A stretch of DNA of 64,000 bases from Arcticibacter sp041902385 (GCF_041902385.1 NZ_CP169244.1:3410001-3474000); one strand, 5' to 3'. Counted from the stretch's first letter, positions 34,824 to 44,929 are shown. A program made the numbers and translations. The notes: generated by a model from the sequence alone, not told the origin.

Positions 34824-36338
34824 ATGATGAGGAGCGTTTCTTCTTTTGCAACCATTTTTTTAGTAGCAGTTTCAGCCTGCAGGTTACCCGCCCAGGTGCC
34901 AGCGAACGGAGCGTCGCATGATATCGCGTGGTACACCAGCAACGCGCCCTTTAAGATGGCTGCTGTTGCAGAACCTGTAATTCCTTCAAAAACCTATTCA
35001 CTGAAAGACTTCGGAGGGGTAGCAGACGGGAAAACGCTTAACACTGCCGCTTTTGCAAAAGCAATTGAGCAGTGCTCAAAGGGCGGAGGCGGCCATGTGG
35101 TGGTTCCCGCTGGTAAGTGGCTTACGGGCCCAATAGAATTAAAAAGCAACATCGATCTTCATGTTGAGGAAGGTGCAGTGGTACAGTTCAGTTCAGATCA
35201 TGCCCAGTTCCCTCTGCGCGATAATGGTAAGAATAAGTATGATGTAACCCCTCCCATCTGGGGTACGAAACTCGAGAACGTTTCGATCACCGGAAAAGGT
35301 ATTTTCGATGGAGCCGGGGAAACCTGGAGACCTTTGAAAAAAGTGAAAGTGACAGAGGAGCATTGGAACCGTGTAGTTAAATCAGGCGGCGTAGTGAGTG
35401 TCGATGGTAAGATCTGGTGGCCAAGCAGGGAAGCGATGAATGGGGAAGCATACCTGAAGAGCTTAAGCAAAAAGGAGAATGTTTCTGAACAGGATTATTT
35501 GCCTGCCCGCGATTACCTTCGTCCTAAGATGGTGGTGATCAGCAACAGTAAGAACGTCCTGCTTGACGGACCGACCTTCAGGAATTCACCTAATTTTATT
35601 ATTAATCCTCAGCGTATCACCAACCTGATCATCAGGAATGTAAATGTGCACAATGATGGCTGGGCACAAAACGGAGATGGTATTGATATCAGCGCCTGTA
35701 ACGGAGTGGTGATTTACCGTACTGTTGTGAATGCGGGTGACGATGGGATTTGTATGAAGTCCAGCGGCAGCACGCCCGGGAACGACGGGCTGCAGAATGT
35801 CCTCATCGCCGAGTGTAAAGTTTACGAAGGACACGGCGGCTTTGTGATCGGCAGCAATACCGATGGTGGTATGAAGAATATTTACGTGACCAATTGCCAG
35901 TTTGAGGGAACCGATATCGGTATTCGGGTAAAAAGTAATACCGGCAGAGGAGGTCTGGTTCGGGATATTTTCATCGATAATATCTTAATGAAGAATATCC
36001 TCCGCGAAGCGGTACTGTTCGATACCTACTACGAAGATGTGCCTGCAGGAAAGGAAAGACCCGCAAGCCGTATCTCCGGAAATAATGATAAGATCCCTGA
36101 ATTTACAGGCTTCAGTATTAAAAACGTGACCTGCCTGGGAGCAAAGACAGCCATGTACTTCCGCGGATTGCCCCAGATGCCTGTCCACGATATCAGCTTT
36201 GAGAACGTGCAGATCAAGTCATCTGAAGGCGTGAAAGCGGAATGTGTGAAGAATATAAAATTCAAAAATGTGAAGCTGAATACAGGTGATAGCCCTGCTA
36301 TCGATCCCGCTCAGCAGAGTAACTTCATCATCCTTTAA
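34824..36338 (+). CDS. Glycoside hydrolase family 28 (polygalacturonase-like)
   Basis: A 504-residue exported GH28 enzyme with a right-handed beta-helix. The signal peptide ends near Ala23-Gln24. The active site is seen as N283-G-D285 (NGDGID, the usual NTD with Gly in the middle), Asp306-Asp307 (AGDDGI), His337 (EGHGGF) and R368-x-K370 (IRVKS). It cleaves galacturonic-acid or related linkages of pectin by inversion. An insertion between about 160 and 235 is larger than in plain polygalacturonases. It is monocistronic, with a terminator behind. Confidence 0.93.
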   Translation: MMRSVSSFATIFLVAVSACRLPAQVPANGASHDIAWYTSNAPFKMAAVAEPVIPSKTYSLKDFGGVADGKTLNTAAFAKAIEQCSKGGGGHVVVPAGKWLTGPIELKSNIDLHVEEGAVVQFSSDHAQFPLRDNGKNKYDVTPPIWGTKLENVSITGKGIFDGAGETWRPLKKVKVTEEHWNRVVKSGGVVSVDGKIWWPSREAMNGEAYLKSLSKKENVSEQDYLPARDYLRPKMVVISNSKNVLLDGPTFRNSPNFIINPQRITNLIIRNVNVHNDGWAQNGDGIDISACNGVVIYRTVVNAGDDGICMKSSGSTPGNDGLQNVLIAECKVYEGHGGFVIGSNTDGGMKNIYVTNCQFEGTDIGIRVKSNTGRGGLVRDIFIDNILMKNILREAVLFDTYYEDVPAGKERPASRISGNNDKIPEFTGFSIKNVTCLGAKTAMYFRGLPQMPVHDISFENVQIKSSEGVKAECVKNIKFKNVKLNTGDSPAIDPAQQSNFIIL

Positions 36339-36390
36339 TCCAGTTCGAATTAAGACAAAACCCTTGTAGTGTTTTTTTAAATAAACGTCG

Positions 36391-36418
36391 GCGCCGGAAT
36401 GTATAGTCCGGCGCTTTT
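36391..36418 (+). terminator. Rho-independent terminator of the GH28 gene
   Basis: A perfect 8-bp GC stem (gcgccgga at 36391-36398 with tccggcgc at 36407-36414) closes an 8-base loop and is followed by four T. It lies about 50 bp past the GH28 stop. Confidence 0.85.
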
Positions 36419-36567
36419 CTTTAAAACACCAACTGTTTTTCGGAGAGATGGAGGAACATCCATTCAATATGCAAGCCTGTATGGTGTGAAGCTTATGAAT
36501 ATTTTGCGCGACCTTTATTGTGACGTTTGGTGAAGTACTGCCTCTGCCGCGGGTACAGAGATTTTCC

Positions 36568-37530
36568 TTAGCTCCTGCCTTTATTAAAGGAGCTGGGCAG
36601 GATGCCATACTTCTTTTTGAAGGCGGCGGTAAAGTGATGCGGATTTTTGTACCCTACTTCGTGTGCAACCTCGCTGACACTTCGTTTCTGTTCCAGCAGG
36701 GTCTTTGCTCTTTCCATGCGATAGTCGGACAGGTAATTGAATACCGTCGTACCCAGCACTTCTCTGAATCCTTTCTTTAGTTTGAAATCGTTGAGGCCAA
36801 CTTTGCGCGACAGCTCAATGAGCGAGCAGGGTGTGCGTAGGTTTTCTTCGATAAAGGCCTTCGCTTCGTAAATGCGGTCCACATCGCGGCCTCTCAAAAA
36901 GCTGGTGGCCGGCCGCTGGACGTGATGCTGATCCATCTGTTCGAGCTGAGAGGAGAGAAGTTCCAGTATTCTGGCTTCGAGCAGCAGGCGCTTAATTCCG
37001 CTTTTCAGATTGCCGCTTAAGATGGAGCTGATATGATGGTAAGTTGAGGGACTGGCCGGGAGGGGGGCTGATATGAAAGGCTTTTGCCTGCTCAGATGCA
37101 GGCCCAGATACCGGCCCGTAGCCTCATCAGGCCGTAGCAGACGCGAGAGGTACGACTCAGGCAGGACGATCATAAAGGCCTGCAAGGGACCATGTGAGTG
37201 CAAGTTCCTGATGAGGGACAAGGGATAATACAGACCATGCTGCCCGCCTGCCGCTTGCAGGTAGGTAATTTCACCGCTGGCATTTTCTGATTTTAGGGTC
37301 CCCTCAAATACACTATAAAGCGTTACATGCCGATCCGTGCTTCTGTTCAGGATTTGAATATCCGCTTGCCTGGCCTCAATGACTATGACGGTGATCCCCT
37401 CGAATGAGAACGTATGCAAGTCGAGCGACTCTCCGGTGTTCCTGCTTACCTGCAGATCGGTGCTGCTGCTGTGGTTCTCTAGTATGATCATATATCCATC
37501 TTGTGCTGTTTCCTGCACGCTTATTTCCAT
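36568..37530 (-). CDS. AraC-family transcriptional regulator, probable regulator of the heme locus
   Basis: A 320-residue regulator counted from the ATG at 37530, which has AAAGGA 6 bases upstream; a farther ATG at 37593 would add 21 basic residues. The N-terminal part (about 1-200) is an unassigned sensor domain. The C-terminal AraC double helix-turn-helix covers about 220-318 (CSLIELSRKVGLNDFKLKKGFREVLG; SVSEVAHEVGYKNPHHFTAAFKKKYG). It resembles PchR-type regulators of iron-chelate uptake and is divergent from hmuT, so control of the heme locus is likely. The effector is not known. Confidence 0.9.
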   Translation of the reverse strand: MEISVQETAQDGYMIILENHSSSTDLQVSRNTGESLDLHTFSFEGITVIVIEARQADIQILNRSTDRHVTLYSVFEGTLKSENASGEITYLQAAGGQHGLYYPLSLIRNLHSHGPLQAFMIVLPESYLSRLLRPDEATGRYLGLHLSRQKPFISAPLPASPSTYHHISSILSGNLKSGIKRLLLEARILELLSSQLEQMDQHHVQRPATSFLRGRDVDRIYEAKAFIEENLRTPCSLIELSRKVGLNDFKLKKGFREVLGTTVFNYLSDYRMERAKTLLEQKRSVSEVAHEVGYKNPHHFTAAFKKKYGILPSSFNKGRS

Positions 37531-37604
37531 AAAATCCTTTCTGCGTTTAATTAAATCCCTGTCGCGTTGACTCTCCTTGCTTCTACGTCCCAAATTTGTA
37601 CTTT

Positions 37605-37623
37605 ATTTAGAATGATTACAAAC
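37605..37623. promoter_or_regulatory. Possible Fur-type operator before hmuT
   Basis: The 19-bp atttagaatgattacaaac, just before the hmuT start and in the divergent promoter region, is an imperfect 9-1-9 inverted repeat (six of nine paired positions). It resembles a Fur-type box. Iron-dependent repression would suit a heme uptake operon, but the match is partial. Confidence 0.4.
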
Positions 37624-37628
37624 AAGCT

Positions 37629-38441
37629 ATGAGAAAAACGTTTATTTTATTCATGTTCCTGCTGTATGCAGGCCTGACCAACGGGGCAGAACGGATTGTC
37701 TCTTTAAGTGGTACACTGAGTGAGATGCTTTGCGCGCTGGGGCTTGAGCGCCAGATTGTAGGGGTGGATGTGACGAGCACCTATCCGGCGTCGCTCAAAC
37801 AGAAGCCCAAAGTGGGGCACAACCGTAACCTGTCTGCAGAGGGCATTATTGCGTTGCAGCCCAGCCTTGTTATCGGGATGAAAGATCAGGTAAGTACGCA
37901 GCTGAGCCAGCAGTTGAAGTCGGCCGGTGTGAAAGTGGCTCTTTTTACGCAGGACCTGTCGCCGGCAGGTGTGAAGCAGCTTCTGAACCAGGTTGCAGCA
38001 GCGGTGGGTGCCACAGCAAAAGTTAAGGCGGTAGAGAGGCAGTTCGATGCCAAAATGAAGAGCCTGCAGGTGACGCCGGTTAACAAGAAGGTCCTTTTTA
38101 TCTATGCCAGGGGCACAGGCACCATGATGGTGAGCGGCACAGGGACACCCATCGAAAAGATCATCCGCATGGCCGGAGCCCGGAATGCGGTGACTGAATT
38201 TTCAGATTTCAAGCCTCTTACTGCTGAGTCTTTGGTGGCGGCTAATCCTGACGCTATCCTGCTCTTCGACAGCGGACTGAAAAGTGTAGAAGGAGCAGAG
38301 GGGCTACTGAAGGTGCCCGGCATAGCTCAAACGAATGCCGGGAAGAACAAGAAAATTGTAAGTATGGACGGCGAGCTGCTCAGCGGCTTCAGCTTGCGAC
38401 TGCCTGATGCGATCCGCGACCTCAGGAACAAAATCCTTTAA
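37629..38441 (+). CDS. hmuT: Heme ABC transporter periplasmic binding protein
   Basis: A 270-residue class III periplasmic binding protein with signal peptide (about 1-20). The HmuT-type pattern is ERIVSLSGTLSEMLCALGLERQIVGVD, KPKVGHNRNLSAEGI and a central GTGTMMVSGTGTPIEKIIRMAG. The last half carries AANPDAILLF, typical of hemin-binding HmuT. It should carry heme across the periplasm to HmuUV encoded downstream. It is the first gene of the heme operon, divergent from the AraC regulator. Confidence 0.93.
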   Translation: MRKTFILFMFLLYAGLTNGAERIVSLSGTLSEMLCALGLERQIVGVDVTSTYPASLKQKPKVGHNRNLSAEGIIALQPSLVIGMKDQVSTQLSQQLKSAGVKVALFTQDLSPAGVKQLLNQVAAAVGATAKVKAVERQFDAKMKSLQVTPVNKKVLFIYARGTGTMMVSGTGTPIEKIIRMAGARNAVTEFSDFKPLTAESLVAANPDAILLFDSGLKSVEGAEGLLKVPGIAQTNAGKNKKIVSMDGELLSGFSLRLPDAIRDLRNKIL

Positions 38442-38445
38442 ACAA

Positions 38446-40526
38446 ATGAGAGCTGTCATACTGCTGAGTGCAATGCTTTGGGCGCTTGCGCTGGGTGCGC
38501 AGCCGCGCGGTTATAGCGCCGATTCTTCAAGGTTCAACAGGCCAAATGAGTTAAATGAGGTGGTAGTAACAGGTCAGTTTGAGGCTCAGTCGGCGAAGAA
38601 CTCCGTATACATGGTCAGAACGATCTCTGCTGAGCAGATCAGGAAGAGAGCGGTCACCAGTGTGGTGCAGCTGCTTAGCTCGGAGCCTGGCATCCGGTTC
38701 AGTAACGACCTGGCTCTGGGAACGAGCGACATTTCCTTAATGGGAACCTCAGGAAAGGGGTAAAGATCCTGTTAGATGGAATTCCGATGCTAGATCGGGG
38801 GGAGATCAGGGAGAGCCTAAGCCAGGTGGATGTGAATATGATCGACCGGATCGAGATTGTGGAGGGGCCTATGTCGGTGAGCTATGGGACTGATGCCCTG
38901 GGTGGTGTGGTCAACATCATCACGAAAAAGGCGGCCCTGGCGAACCAGCTTTCGGTAAGGCTGAGGATTCAGGAGGAAACCGCGGGCAAGGAGTATTCTG
39001 GCTTTGGAGCGAAAGGCGCGCACAATCAAAGCCTGAACGTGAATTACAACAAGCAGGCCTGGACGGTGTCAGGCTCGCTTTCCCAGAACGACTTTGGCGG
39101 CTGGAAAGGACAGGCAAGGGGAAGGACCCTCGACTGGAATCCCAAGGATCAATTGATGGGAGGTTTCAAGCTTGGGTATAACAGGCCGACTTATTCCTTG
39201 TGGTACCGGCTTGATGCTGTCGGCGAAACCATTACGCTGTACGGCCAGGCGAATGAAAGCAAGAACGTGGCGACCGACAAAGATTATATCACCAGGCGTT
39301 TCTTTCATCAGGCGCAGTTCGACTGGACGCCGGGGAACGGGCTGAGGATGAACACGTCCGTTGCTTATACCGACTACAGCAGAAGGACGCGGACTACGAT
39401 CCTGAACACGCAGAGTGGTGACAGGCGCCTGTCGCCGGAACCAGGTGAACAGGATAAGTCCGTTTTTGATCATGCTTTTCTTCGCACTACTGTCCAATAC
39501 ACGTTAAATGACCGGGTATCCTTTCAGCCCGGGGTGGAGATAAACTTGAACGGCAGCAGTGGCGACCGCATTAGCGGGTCGCCGGTCATCAACGATTATG
39601 CCTTCTTTGTATCATCGGAGCTTAAAATAGCGGGAGCGAATATTCGCCCCGGTGTCAGGCTGATCAGGAATTCGGTGTACGATGCGCCTCCTGCCATACC
39701 CTCACTTAATGCGCTTATACCAATCTCGGGGAGCGTGGACATGCGCTTGTCGTATGCCAGGGGCTTCAGGGCGCCCTCCTTACGAGAACTGTATTTTGAT
39801 TTCTTTGATTCGAGTCACTCCGTCAGGGGAAATACTGCTCTCAAGGCGGAATATTCGAACAGCTATAACGGGTCGCTAAGCTGGCGTCGGGCGGTAAGCG
39901 ACCGGCAGGTGCTCGAAGTAACGTTGTCGGGCTTTCATAACGATTTCAGGAACATGATCGACATGGGGTTTAGTCCGGAAGACCAGTCGGTTAGTACATA
40001 CATCAACATCGGTCGCTCAAAGACCACAGGCTCTGGTGTGCAGACCTCCCTCAGGGGCAGCAAGATTAAAAGTTCCGTGGGCTTTTCGTGGATAGGCCGG
40101 TATAACCGGATCTCGGAAGATATAGAATTTGGCTCTGAAGTGCCGCAGCTCACCTGGTCGCCCGAGCTGAATGCAAACTTCCTGTATAACCTTGAAGGAG
40201 CGGGCGCAAGCCTGGTCTTTGCCTATAAATTCAACGGACGGCTGCCCGCATACCAGATACTCCAGGAGGCAGACCAGAGACGTTTACTGCCTGTGCGTAC
40301 TGACGCCTGCCATCTTGCCGACCTGACCGTCAATAAAGAGGTCTGGAAGCAGGCTATTATCTCTCTGGGAGTGAAAAATCTCTTCAACATTACCAGGATC
40401 AATAATACAGCTACCAATACCGGTTCTGCACATAGCACAAACGGACCCGTGCCTGTGTCTTACGGCCGGTCATTTCTCCTGGGGCTCACGTACAACTGGA
40501 CTAAAAAATTGAACGATCAACAGTAA
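38446..40526 (+). pseudogene. hmuR: TonB-dependent heme receptor with a single-base frameshift
   Basis: The gene starts with ATG at 38446 and reads a signal peptide, the TonB-box-like region NELNEVVVTGQ and the start of the plug, but stops after 105 codons at 38761-38763. The same homology continues one frame over (VKILLDGIPMLDRG, IDRIEIVEGPMSVSYGTDALGG) through the beta-barrel to 40526. Adding one G to the gggg run at 38757-38760 restores a 693-residue receptor (SGKGVKILLDG). Barrel features such as FRAPSLRELYFDF and the final FLLGLTYNW are intact. It would be the heme/hemoprotein outer-membrane receptor of this operon. Confidence 0.88.
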
Positions 40527-40539
40527 CAATTACGATATC

Positions 40540-41913
40540 ATGAACAAATCTTTAATTATCCTTTTTTTATTAACCGTGGTGATCTTCTTTCCTTCATGCG
40601 ATAAGAATGATCCACCTCTTCCTGATAATCTGGTAGCCTTCAGTACCGATAAGCTTGGTTTCGAAGACAACGTCAATAAAGCGGAGCTGAAGCTCAGTTT
40701 GAGCAGGCCGGCAGAAAGCGAGACTTCTGTAATGGTTGATCTGGCAGCAGCAGGCATCGCGTATGGTGCCGAATTTACCACTGAACCTGCAGCCGTAGAT
40801 AATAAAGTAAGCGTGAAGATCCCAGCCGGTTCTTCTGAAGCTCTTATCTCCGTTATCAAGAAAGACGGAGTCTTGTTTGATGGTGATGAAAAGATTGCTT
40901 TCTCCATCTCCTCCGTTTCGGGGCCGGTCCTTCCGGGGGAGCATGCTAAACTTGAACTTTCTTTTTCTGCCATCACTTCGGTCGGCTCACGCCTTACGCT
41001 TGATGGGGGATCGGGAGGGGCAAGTGCCGAAAATTCGGTGTTCGTTGACCTCAGCGCAAGCAGACAAACCGCTGTGAAGAGGAATCTCTGGGACCTTGGC
41101 TTCTATTGCGGCGCGGACTACCGGGTGATCATCAACAATACCAACGGCGCCTCTGCCATTCGCATCGATAAAAGCGATCTGAGTCAGGTAAGTACAGCCG
41201 ACGTAAACGTTGAATTACTGCGCCTGGGTCAGGGTACGGGTTCCTTTTCAATCATCGATGACGTGAACGGCGATCTCTCTAAAACCGTCATTGCGGAGGT
41301 CTCGGCCACTGCCGCCGATAACAAAGTGTATGTGATCAACCGAAAAGGAGGCGACCGGAGTGTTGCATCTCCTGCTGACTTGTATAAAGTGAGGGTTATC
41401 AGGAAAGACAATGGTTATACACTGCAATATGCCCGTCTGAACGAGTCGGCCGTTCGCTCCCTCGATATTGCCAGGAACCCGTCCTTTAATTTTAGCTACG
41501 TCTCATTCGACAACGGCAGTGTGTCTGTGGAGCCTGAGAAGGCCCGCTGGGATATTGAGTGGGGCTGGAGCATGTATTATACTCAGAACATCCCTTACGG
41601 ATTTGCCGACCTTGTATTCATTAATCACCGCGGAGGGGTACAGGCAGCAGAGGTACTCACGTCGAATGTAAGCTATCAGGATTTTAACGAAGGAAAGCTG
41701 GCTGCCGTCGCCTTTTCGGGTGCACGGGATGTGATCGGCTCGAAGTGGCGAGCTACCTCGCCGGCTCCTGCGGTGAAGACAGACCGTTTCTATGTCATAA
41801 AAGACGGGGCTGGCAATGTCTACAAACTCCGCTTTCTCAGCTTCAGTGAAAGCGAAGGCGGCGTGCGTGGGAAACCTGAGATTGAGTACGCACTGGTGAA
41901 AAAGGGAGGATAG
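40540..41913 (+). CDS. hmuY: HmuY-like heme-binding lipoprotein
   Basis: A 457-residue lipoprotein with lipobox ending at Cys20 (FFPSC). The N-terminal third (about 30-145) looks like a Calx-beta/cadherin-type beta domain. The rest is the HmuY domain (about 150-455), recognised by KRNLWDLGFYCG, RWDIEWGWSMYYTQ, FADLVFINHRGGVQAAEV and the ending KYKLRFLSF-like strand. HmuY captures heme from host or environmental proteins at the cell surface and hands it to the TonB receptor encoded 13 bp upstream. It is longer than the classic 216-residue Porphyromonas form because of the extra N-terminal domain. Confidence 0.85.
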   Translation: MNKSLIILFLLTVVIFFPSCDKNDPPLPDNLVAFSTDKLGFEDNVNKAELKLSLSRPAESETSVMVDLAAAGIAYGAEFTTEPAAVDNKVSVKIPAGSSEALISVIKKDGVLFDGDEKIAFSISSVSGPVLPGEHAKLELSFSAITSVGSRLTLDGGSGGASAENSVFVDLSASRQTAVKRNLWDLGFYCGADYRVIINNTNGASAIRIDKSDLSQVSTADVNVELLRLGQGTGSFSIIDDVNGDLSKTVIAEVSATAADNKVYVINRKGGDRSVASPADLYKVRVIRKDNGYTLQYARLNESAVRSLDIARNPSFNFSYVSFDNGSVSVEPEKARWDIEWGWSMYYTQNIPYGFADLVFINHRGGVQAAEVLTSNVSYQDFNEGKLAAVAFSGARDVIGSKWRATSPAPAVKTDRFYVIKDGAGNVYKLRFLSFSESEGGVRGKPEIEYALVKKGG

Positions 41914-41917
41914 CGTA

Positions 41918-43057
41918 ATGGAGGTACTCAGTGGGGATAAGCCCCTTGTCTTCGCCTCCGCTTCTGCTGCTGAAGGGGGATTGAAGAAAAATAAGGGAAG
42001 TCGTGTTCAAGCTTCGCTTTTGAGGTCGCTTCTGCCGCTTGCGCTGCTCGTGGCCCTTAGCGCGACCATCATTGCATCGGTCTGCCTGGGTGCCGTGCCT
42101 ATTGCGCCGGGGGAGCTGTTCTCCATCCTGGCGCGTAAAGCCGGACTCAGCGACTCGGCAAACTTCCAGGAGCATCAGGAGGCCGTTCTGCTCACGCTCC
42201 GCCTGCCAAGGGTGCTGCTGGGCGTGCTGGTAGGAGCGGGACTGGCCGTATCGGGCGCCGCCATGCAGGGCTTGTTCAGGAATCCGCTTGCCGAGCCTGG
42301 CCTTATTGGTATTTCTTCAGGTGCCTCGGTATCGGCAGCTACCGTTATCGTTCTGGGCAACCGGTTCTTCTCAGGCTATCTCGACCATCTTGGCTACTAC
42401 GGGCTTTCTTTAGTCGCATTCCTGGGGGCGGCTCTTACCACGCTTCTGGTTTACCGCATCTCGGTTTATCGCGGAACTGCAGTGATGACCACTCTTCTCC
42501 TTGCTGGTATTGCGATCAATGCGCTTACGGGTTCCTTTACCGGACTGCTGACGTATGTTGCTAAAGATGATGAACTACGGAGTTTGACGTTCTGGGGACT
42601 GGGGAGTCTGGGCGGGGCTTCCTGGGACGCTGTCGTCGTGCTTCTGCCTTTTGTGGGCATTCCGCTTGTTTGCCTGCCCTTTCTTTCCCGCGCGCTGAAT
42701 GTCCTGGCGCTTGGAGAAGCACAGGCTGCGCACGCGGGGGTGAACCTGCGGAAGCTTAAGCGCGCAGTCGTGATCTTGTCGACCATGGCTGTGGGTGCCT
42801 CTGTTGCCATGTGCGGGATGATCGGCTTTATTGGCCTGGTGGTGCCCCATCTGGTGCGGATGATTACCGGGGCGGCGCATGAAAGGGTGATCCCGAATGC
42901 CGCACTCATGGGGGCGGCTGTTCTGTCCCTTTCCGACCTTCTGGCACGCACCATTGTGGCACCTGCTGAACTTCCCATCGGTATTGTGACTGCACTAATC
43001 GGCGGACCGGTGTTTATTTACATCATATTGAAGGAGAAGAAAGGGGCGAGCAGATGA
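41918..43057 (+). CDS. hmuU: Heme ABC transporter permease (FecCD family)
   Basis: A 379-residue polytopic membrane protein of the FecCD/BtuC permease family, with about ten membrane helices. The family signatures are RLPRVLLGVLVGAGLAVSGA, GLFRNPLAEPGLIGISSGAS, and GMIGFIGLVVPHLVRMITG near residues 285-305. About 30 hydrophilic residues precede the first helix, so a later start is possible. It overlaps the ATPase gene by 4 bp. As a dimer it forms the inner-membrane heme channel with HmuV. Confidence 0.94.
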   Translation: MEVLSGDKPLVFASASAAEGGLKKNKGSRVQASLLRSLLPLALLVALSATIIASVCLGAVPIAPGELFSILARKAGLSDSANFQEHQEAVLLTLRLPRVLLGVLVGAGLAVSGAAMQGLFRNPLAEPGLIGISSGASVSAATVIVLGNRFFSGYLDHLGYYGLSLVAFLGAALTTLLVYRISVYRGTAVMTTLLLAGIAINALTGSFTGLLTYVAKDDELRSLTFWGLGSLGGASWDAVVVLLPFVGIPLVCLPFLSRALNVLALGEAQAAHAGVNLRKLKRAVVILSTMAVGASVAMCGMIGFIGLVVPHLVRMITGAAHERVIPNAALMGAAVLSLSDLLARTIVAPAELPIGIVTALIGGPVFIYIILKEKKGASR

Positions 43058-43854
43058 TCGAGGTGCGAAATCTAACCTACGCGGCGGGCACTAAAAGCCT
43101 GCTCAGGGACATAAGCTTTGATGTGCGCAGCGGGGAAGTGCTGGCCGTTGTAGGAGCAAATGGAGCTGGAAAGAGCACGCTCCTGAGGCTCCTTTCAGGA
43201 GAGCTGAAAGCTGCCGAAGGCACCGTGAAGCTGAAGGATAAGCCTGTATCAGACTATAGCATTGCCGGTATGGCAAGGGTGCGGGCAGTGCTGTCGCAAC
43301 AGACAAGCCTCACGATGTCCTTCAGGGTGGAAGAACTGGTGATGATGGGCCGCTATCCTCATTTTGAAAGCAGGCCGACTCTTGCCGATAAGCTTATTGT
43401 TGAGGATGTATTACATGAAACTGGCGTTTCTCATCTCGCCCGGAGGGAGTACAACACCCTGTCGGGAGGAGAGCAGCAGCGGGTGCAGCTTGCCCGGGTC
43501 ATTGCTCAGATAGCAGATGTTCCGGGGGCGGTATTGCTTCTGGACGAGCCCATTAATGGCCTCGACATCCTCTATCAGCAAGAAATTCTTCAGGTGGTGC
43601 GACGTCTTGCCGACACGGGATATTGTGTGGTGTGCATCCTGCACGACATGAACTTTGCGGCTCAGTACGCTGATCGGGTGCTCATGTTGAAAGAAGGGCG
43701 CGTTATCGCACAGGGCAGGCCGCGTGAGGTCTTAAATGAGGAGAATATGTATGAGGCCTTTGGGGTAGCGGTTCAGGTATTTGAGCATCCAGCATTTGCG
43801 TTTCCTCTTGTGCTGCCGCTGCCTCGTGCCTACCATCAGGCAAGCATAGAATAG
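43054..43854 (+). CDS. hmuV: Heme ABC transporter ATP-binding protein
   Basis: A 266-residue ATPase with Walker A at 34-41 (GANGAGKS), signature LSGGEQQRVQLARV, Walker B LLLDEPINGLD, and the switch His in ILHDMNFAA. The HmuV hallmark MMGRYPHFESRPT is present. The start overlaps the stop of the permease gene (ATGA at 43054-43057). It powers heme import through HmuU. Confidence 0.95.
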   Translation: MIEVRNLTYAAGTKSLLRDISFDVRSGEVLAVVGANGAGKSTLLRLLSGELKAAEGTVKLKDKPVSDYSIAGMARVRAVLSQQTSLTMSFRVEELVMMGRYPHFESRPTLADKLIVEDVLHETGVSHLARREYNTLSGGEQQRVQLARVIAQIADVPGAVLLLDEPINGLDILYQQEILQVVRRLADTGYCVVCILHDMNFAAQYADRVLMLKEGRVIAQGRPREVLNEENMYEAFGVAVQVFEHPAFAFPLVLPLPRAYHQASIE

Positions 43855-43900
43855 TATAAAGTAAAACAAAATTTAAAAACAGAATCATAATTCAACAGAT

Positions 43901-44920
43901 ATGGAAAATCTACTCGAAAAATGGGCAAAGATGAAACGAGATAACCCGCGCCTGCGCATCAGGGAAGCCGCAGGGCAGCTTAATGTGAGCGAGGCGCAGC
44001 TGGTAGCTGCGAGCGCAGGCCTGACCAACGTAAGGCTCACCGGGGATTTCAAGGGCTTGCTGAAAGAGATCGAAACCCTTGGTCCGGTCATGGCGCTTAC
44101 CCGGAATGAGCATTGCGTCCATGAGCGCAAGGGGGTATACCGGAAGGTGTCATTTAACGGTGAGGTGGGCCTGGCTGTGAACCCGGATATCGACCTGCGT
44201 CTGTTCATGAGTCAGTGGAAGTTCGGCTTCTCAGTCAATGAAAACGGGCGACATAGTTTTCAGTTTTTTGATCATAGTGGTGTTGCTGTGCATAAGATCT
44301 ACCTTACTGAACATAGTGACGAAAGCATTTTTCATGCCCTGACGGAGAAGTACCGGGATGGGAACCAAACCACGGATCTGCAGATACAGGGGATTATGCC
44401 TCAGTCGCCAGAGAATGCACTGAAGGATATAGACGTACCGGCTTTTCAGAAAGCATGGGCAGAACTACAGGATACGCACGATTTTCACGGAATGCTGAAG
44501 ACGCACGGCGTGAGCAGGAGACAGGCGATGGAGCTCGGACCAGAAGGTTATACTGAACAGCTCGATGTGGCTTATCTTAAGAAGATGCTTGAAGCCGCCT
44601 CTGCACAGTCGGTAGAAGTAATGGTGTTTACCGGGAGCAGGGGCTGCATCCAGATCCACACCGGGTATGTTAAGAACCTGGTACAGACAGGACCCTGGTT
44701 CAATGTCCTGGATCCCGGCTTCAATATGCACCTGCGTGAGGACGGTATAGAGTCGGTATGGATGGTCAGGAAGCCGACAAAAGATGGCATTGTGACCAGC
44801 ATGGAAGTGTTCGACCGCGAGGGACAGATCATTGTTCAGTTCTTTGGCAAGAGAAAGCCGGGAATCCCTGAAAGTGAGGCCTGGAGGTCCATAGTAAATC
44901 AAACACCTGAAACCGTTTAG
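43901..44920 (+). CDS. hmuS: Heme-handling protein (HemS/ChuS/HmuS family)
   Basis: A 339-residue cytoplasmic protein made of two tandem HemS-type domains (about 5-165 and 180-335). The second domain start DTHDFHGMLKTHGVSRRQA carries His193, which aligns with the axial heme ligand of ChuS/HemS. Family members bind heme arriving from HmuUV and either degrade it (ChuS) or deliver it safely. It closes the transporter genes 46 bp after hmuV. Confidence 0.93.
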   Translation: MENLLEKWAKMKRDNPRLRIREAAGQLNVSEAQLVAASAGLTNVRLTGDFKGLLKEIETLGPVMALTRNEHCVHERKGVYRKVSFNGEVGLAVNPDIDLRLFMSQWKFGFSVNENGRHSFQFFDHSGVAVHKIYLTEHSDESIFHALTEKYRDGNQTTDLQIQGIMPQSPENALKDIDVPAFQKAWAELQDTHDFHGMLKTHGVSRRQAMELGPEGYTEQLDVAYLKKMLEAASAQSVEVMVFTGSRGCIQIHTGYVKNLVQTGPWFNVLDPGFNMHLREDGIESVWMVRKPTKDGIVTSMEVFDREGQIIVQFFGKRKPGIPESEAWRSIVNQTPETV

Positions 44921-44929
44921 TTAAAGCAT

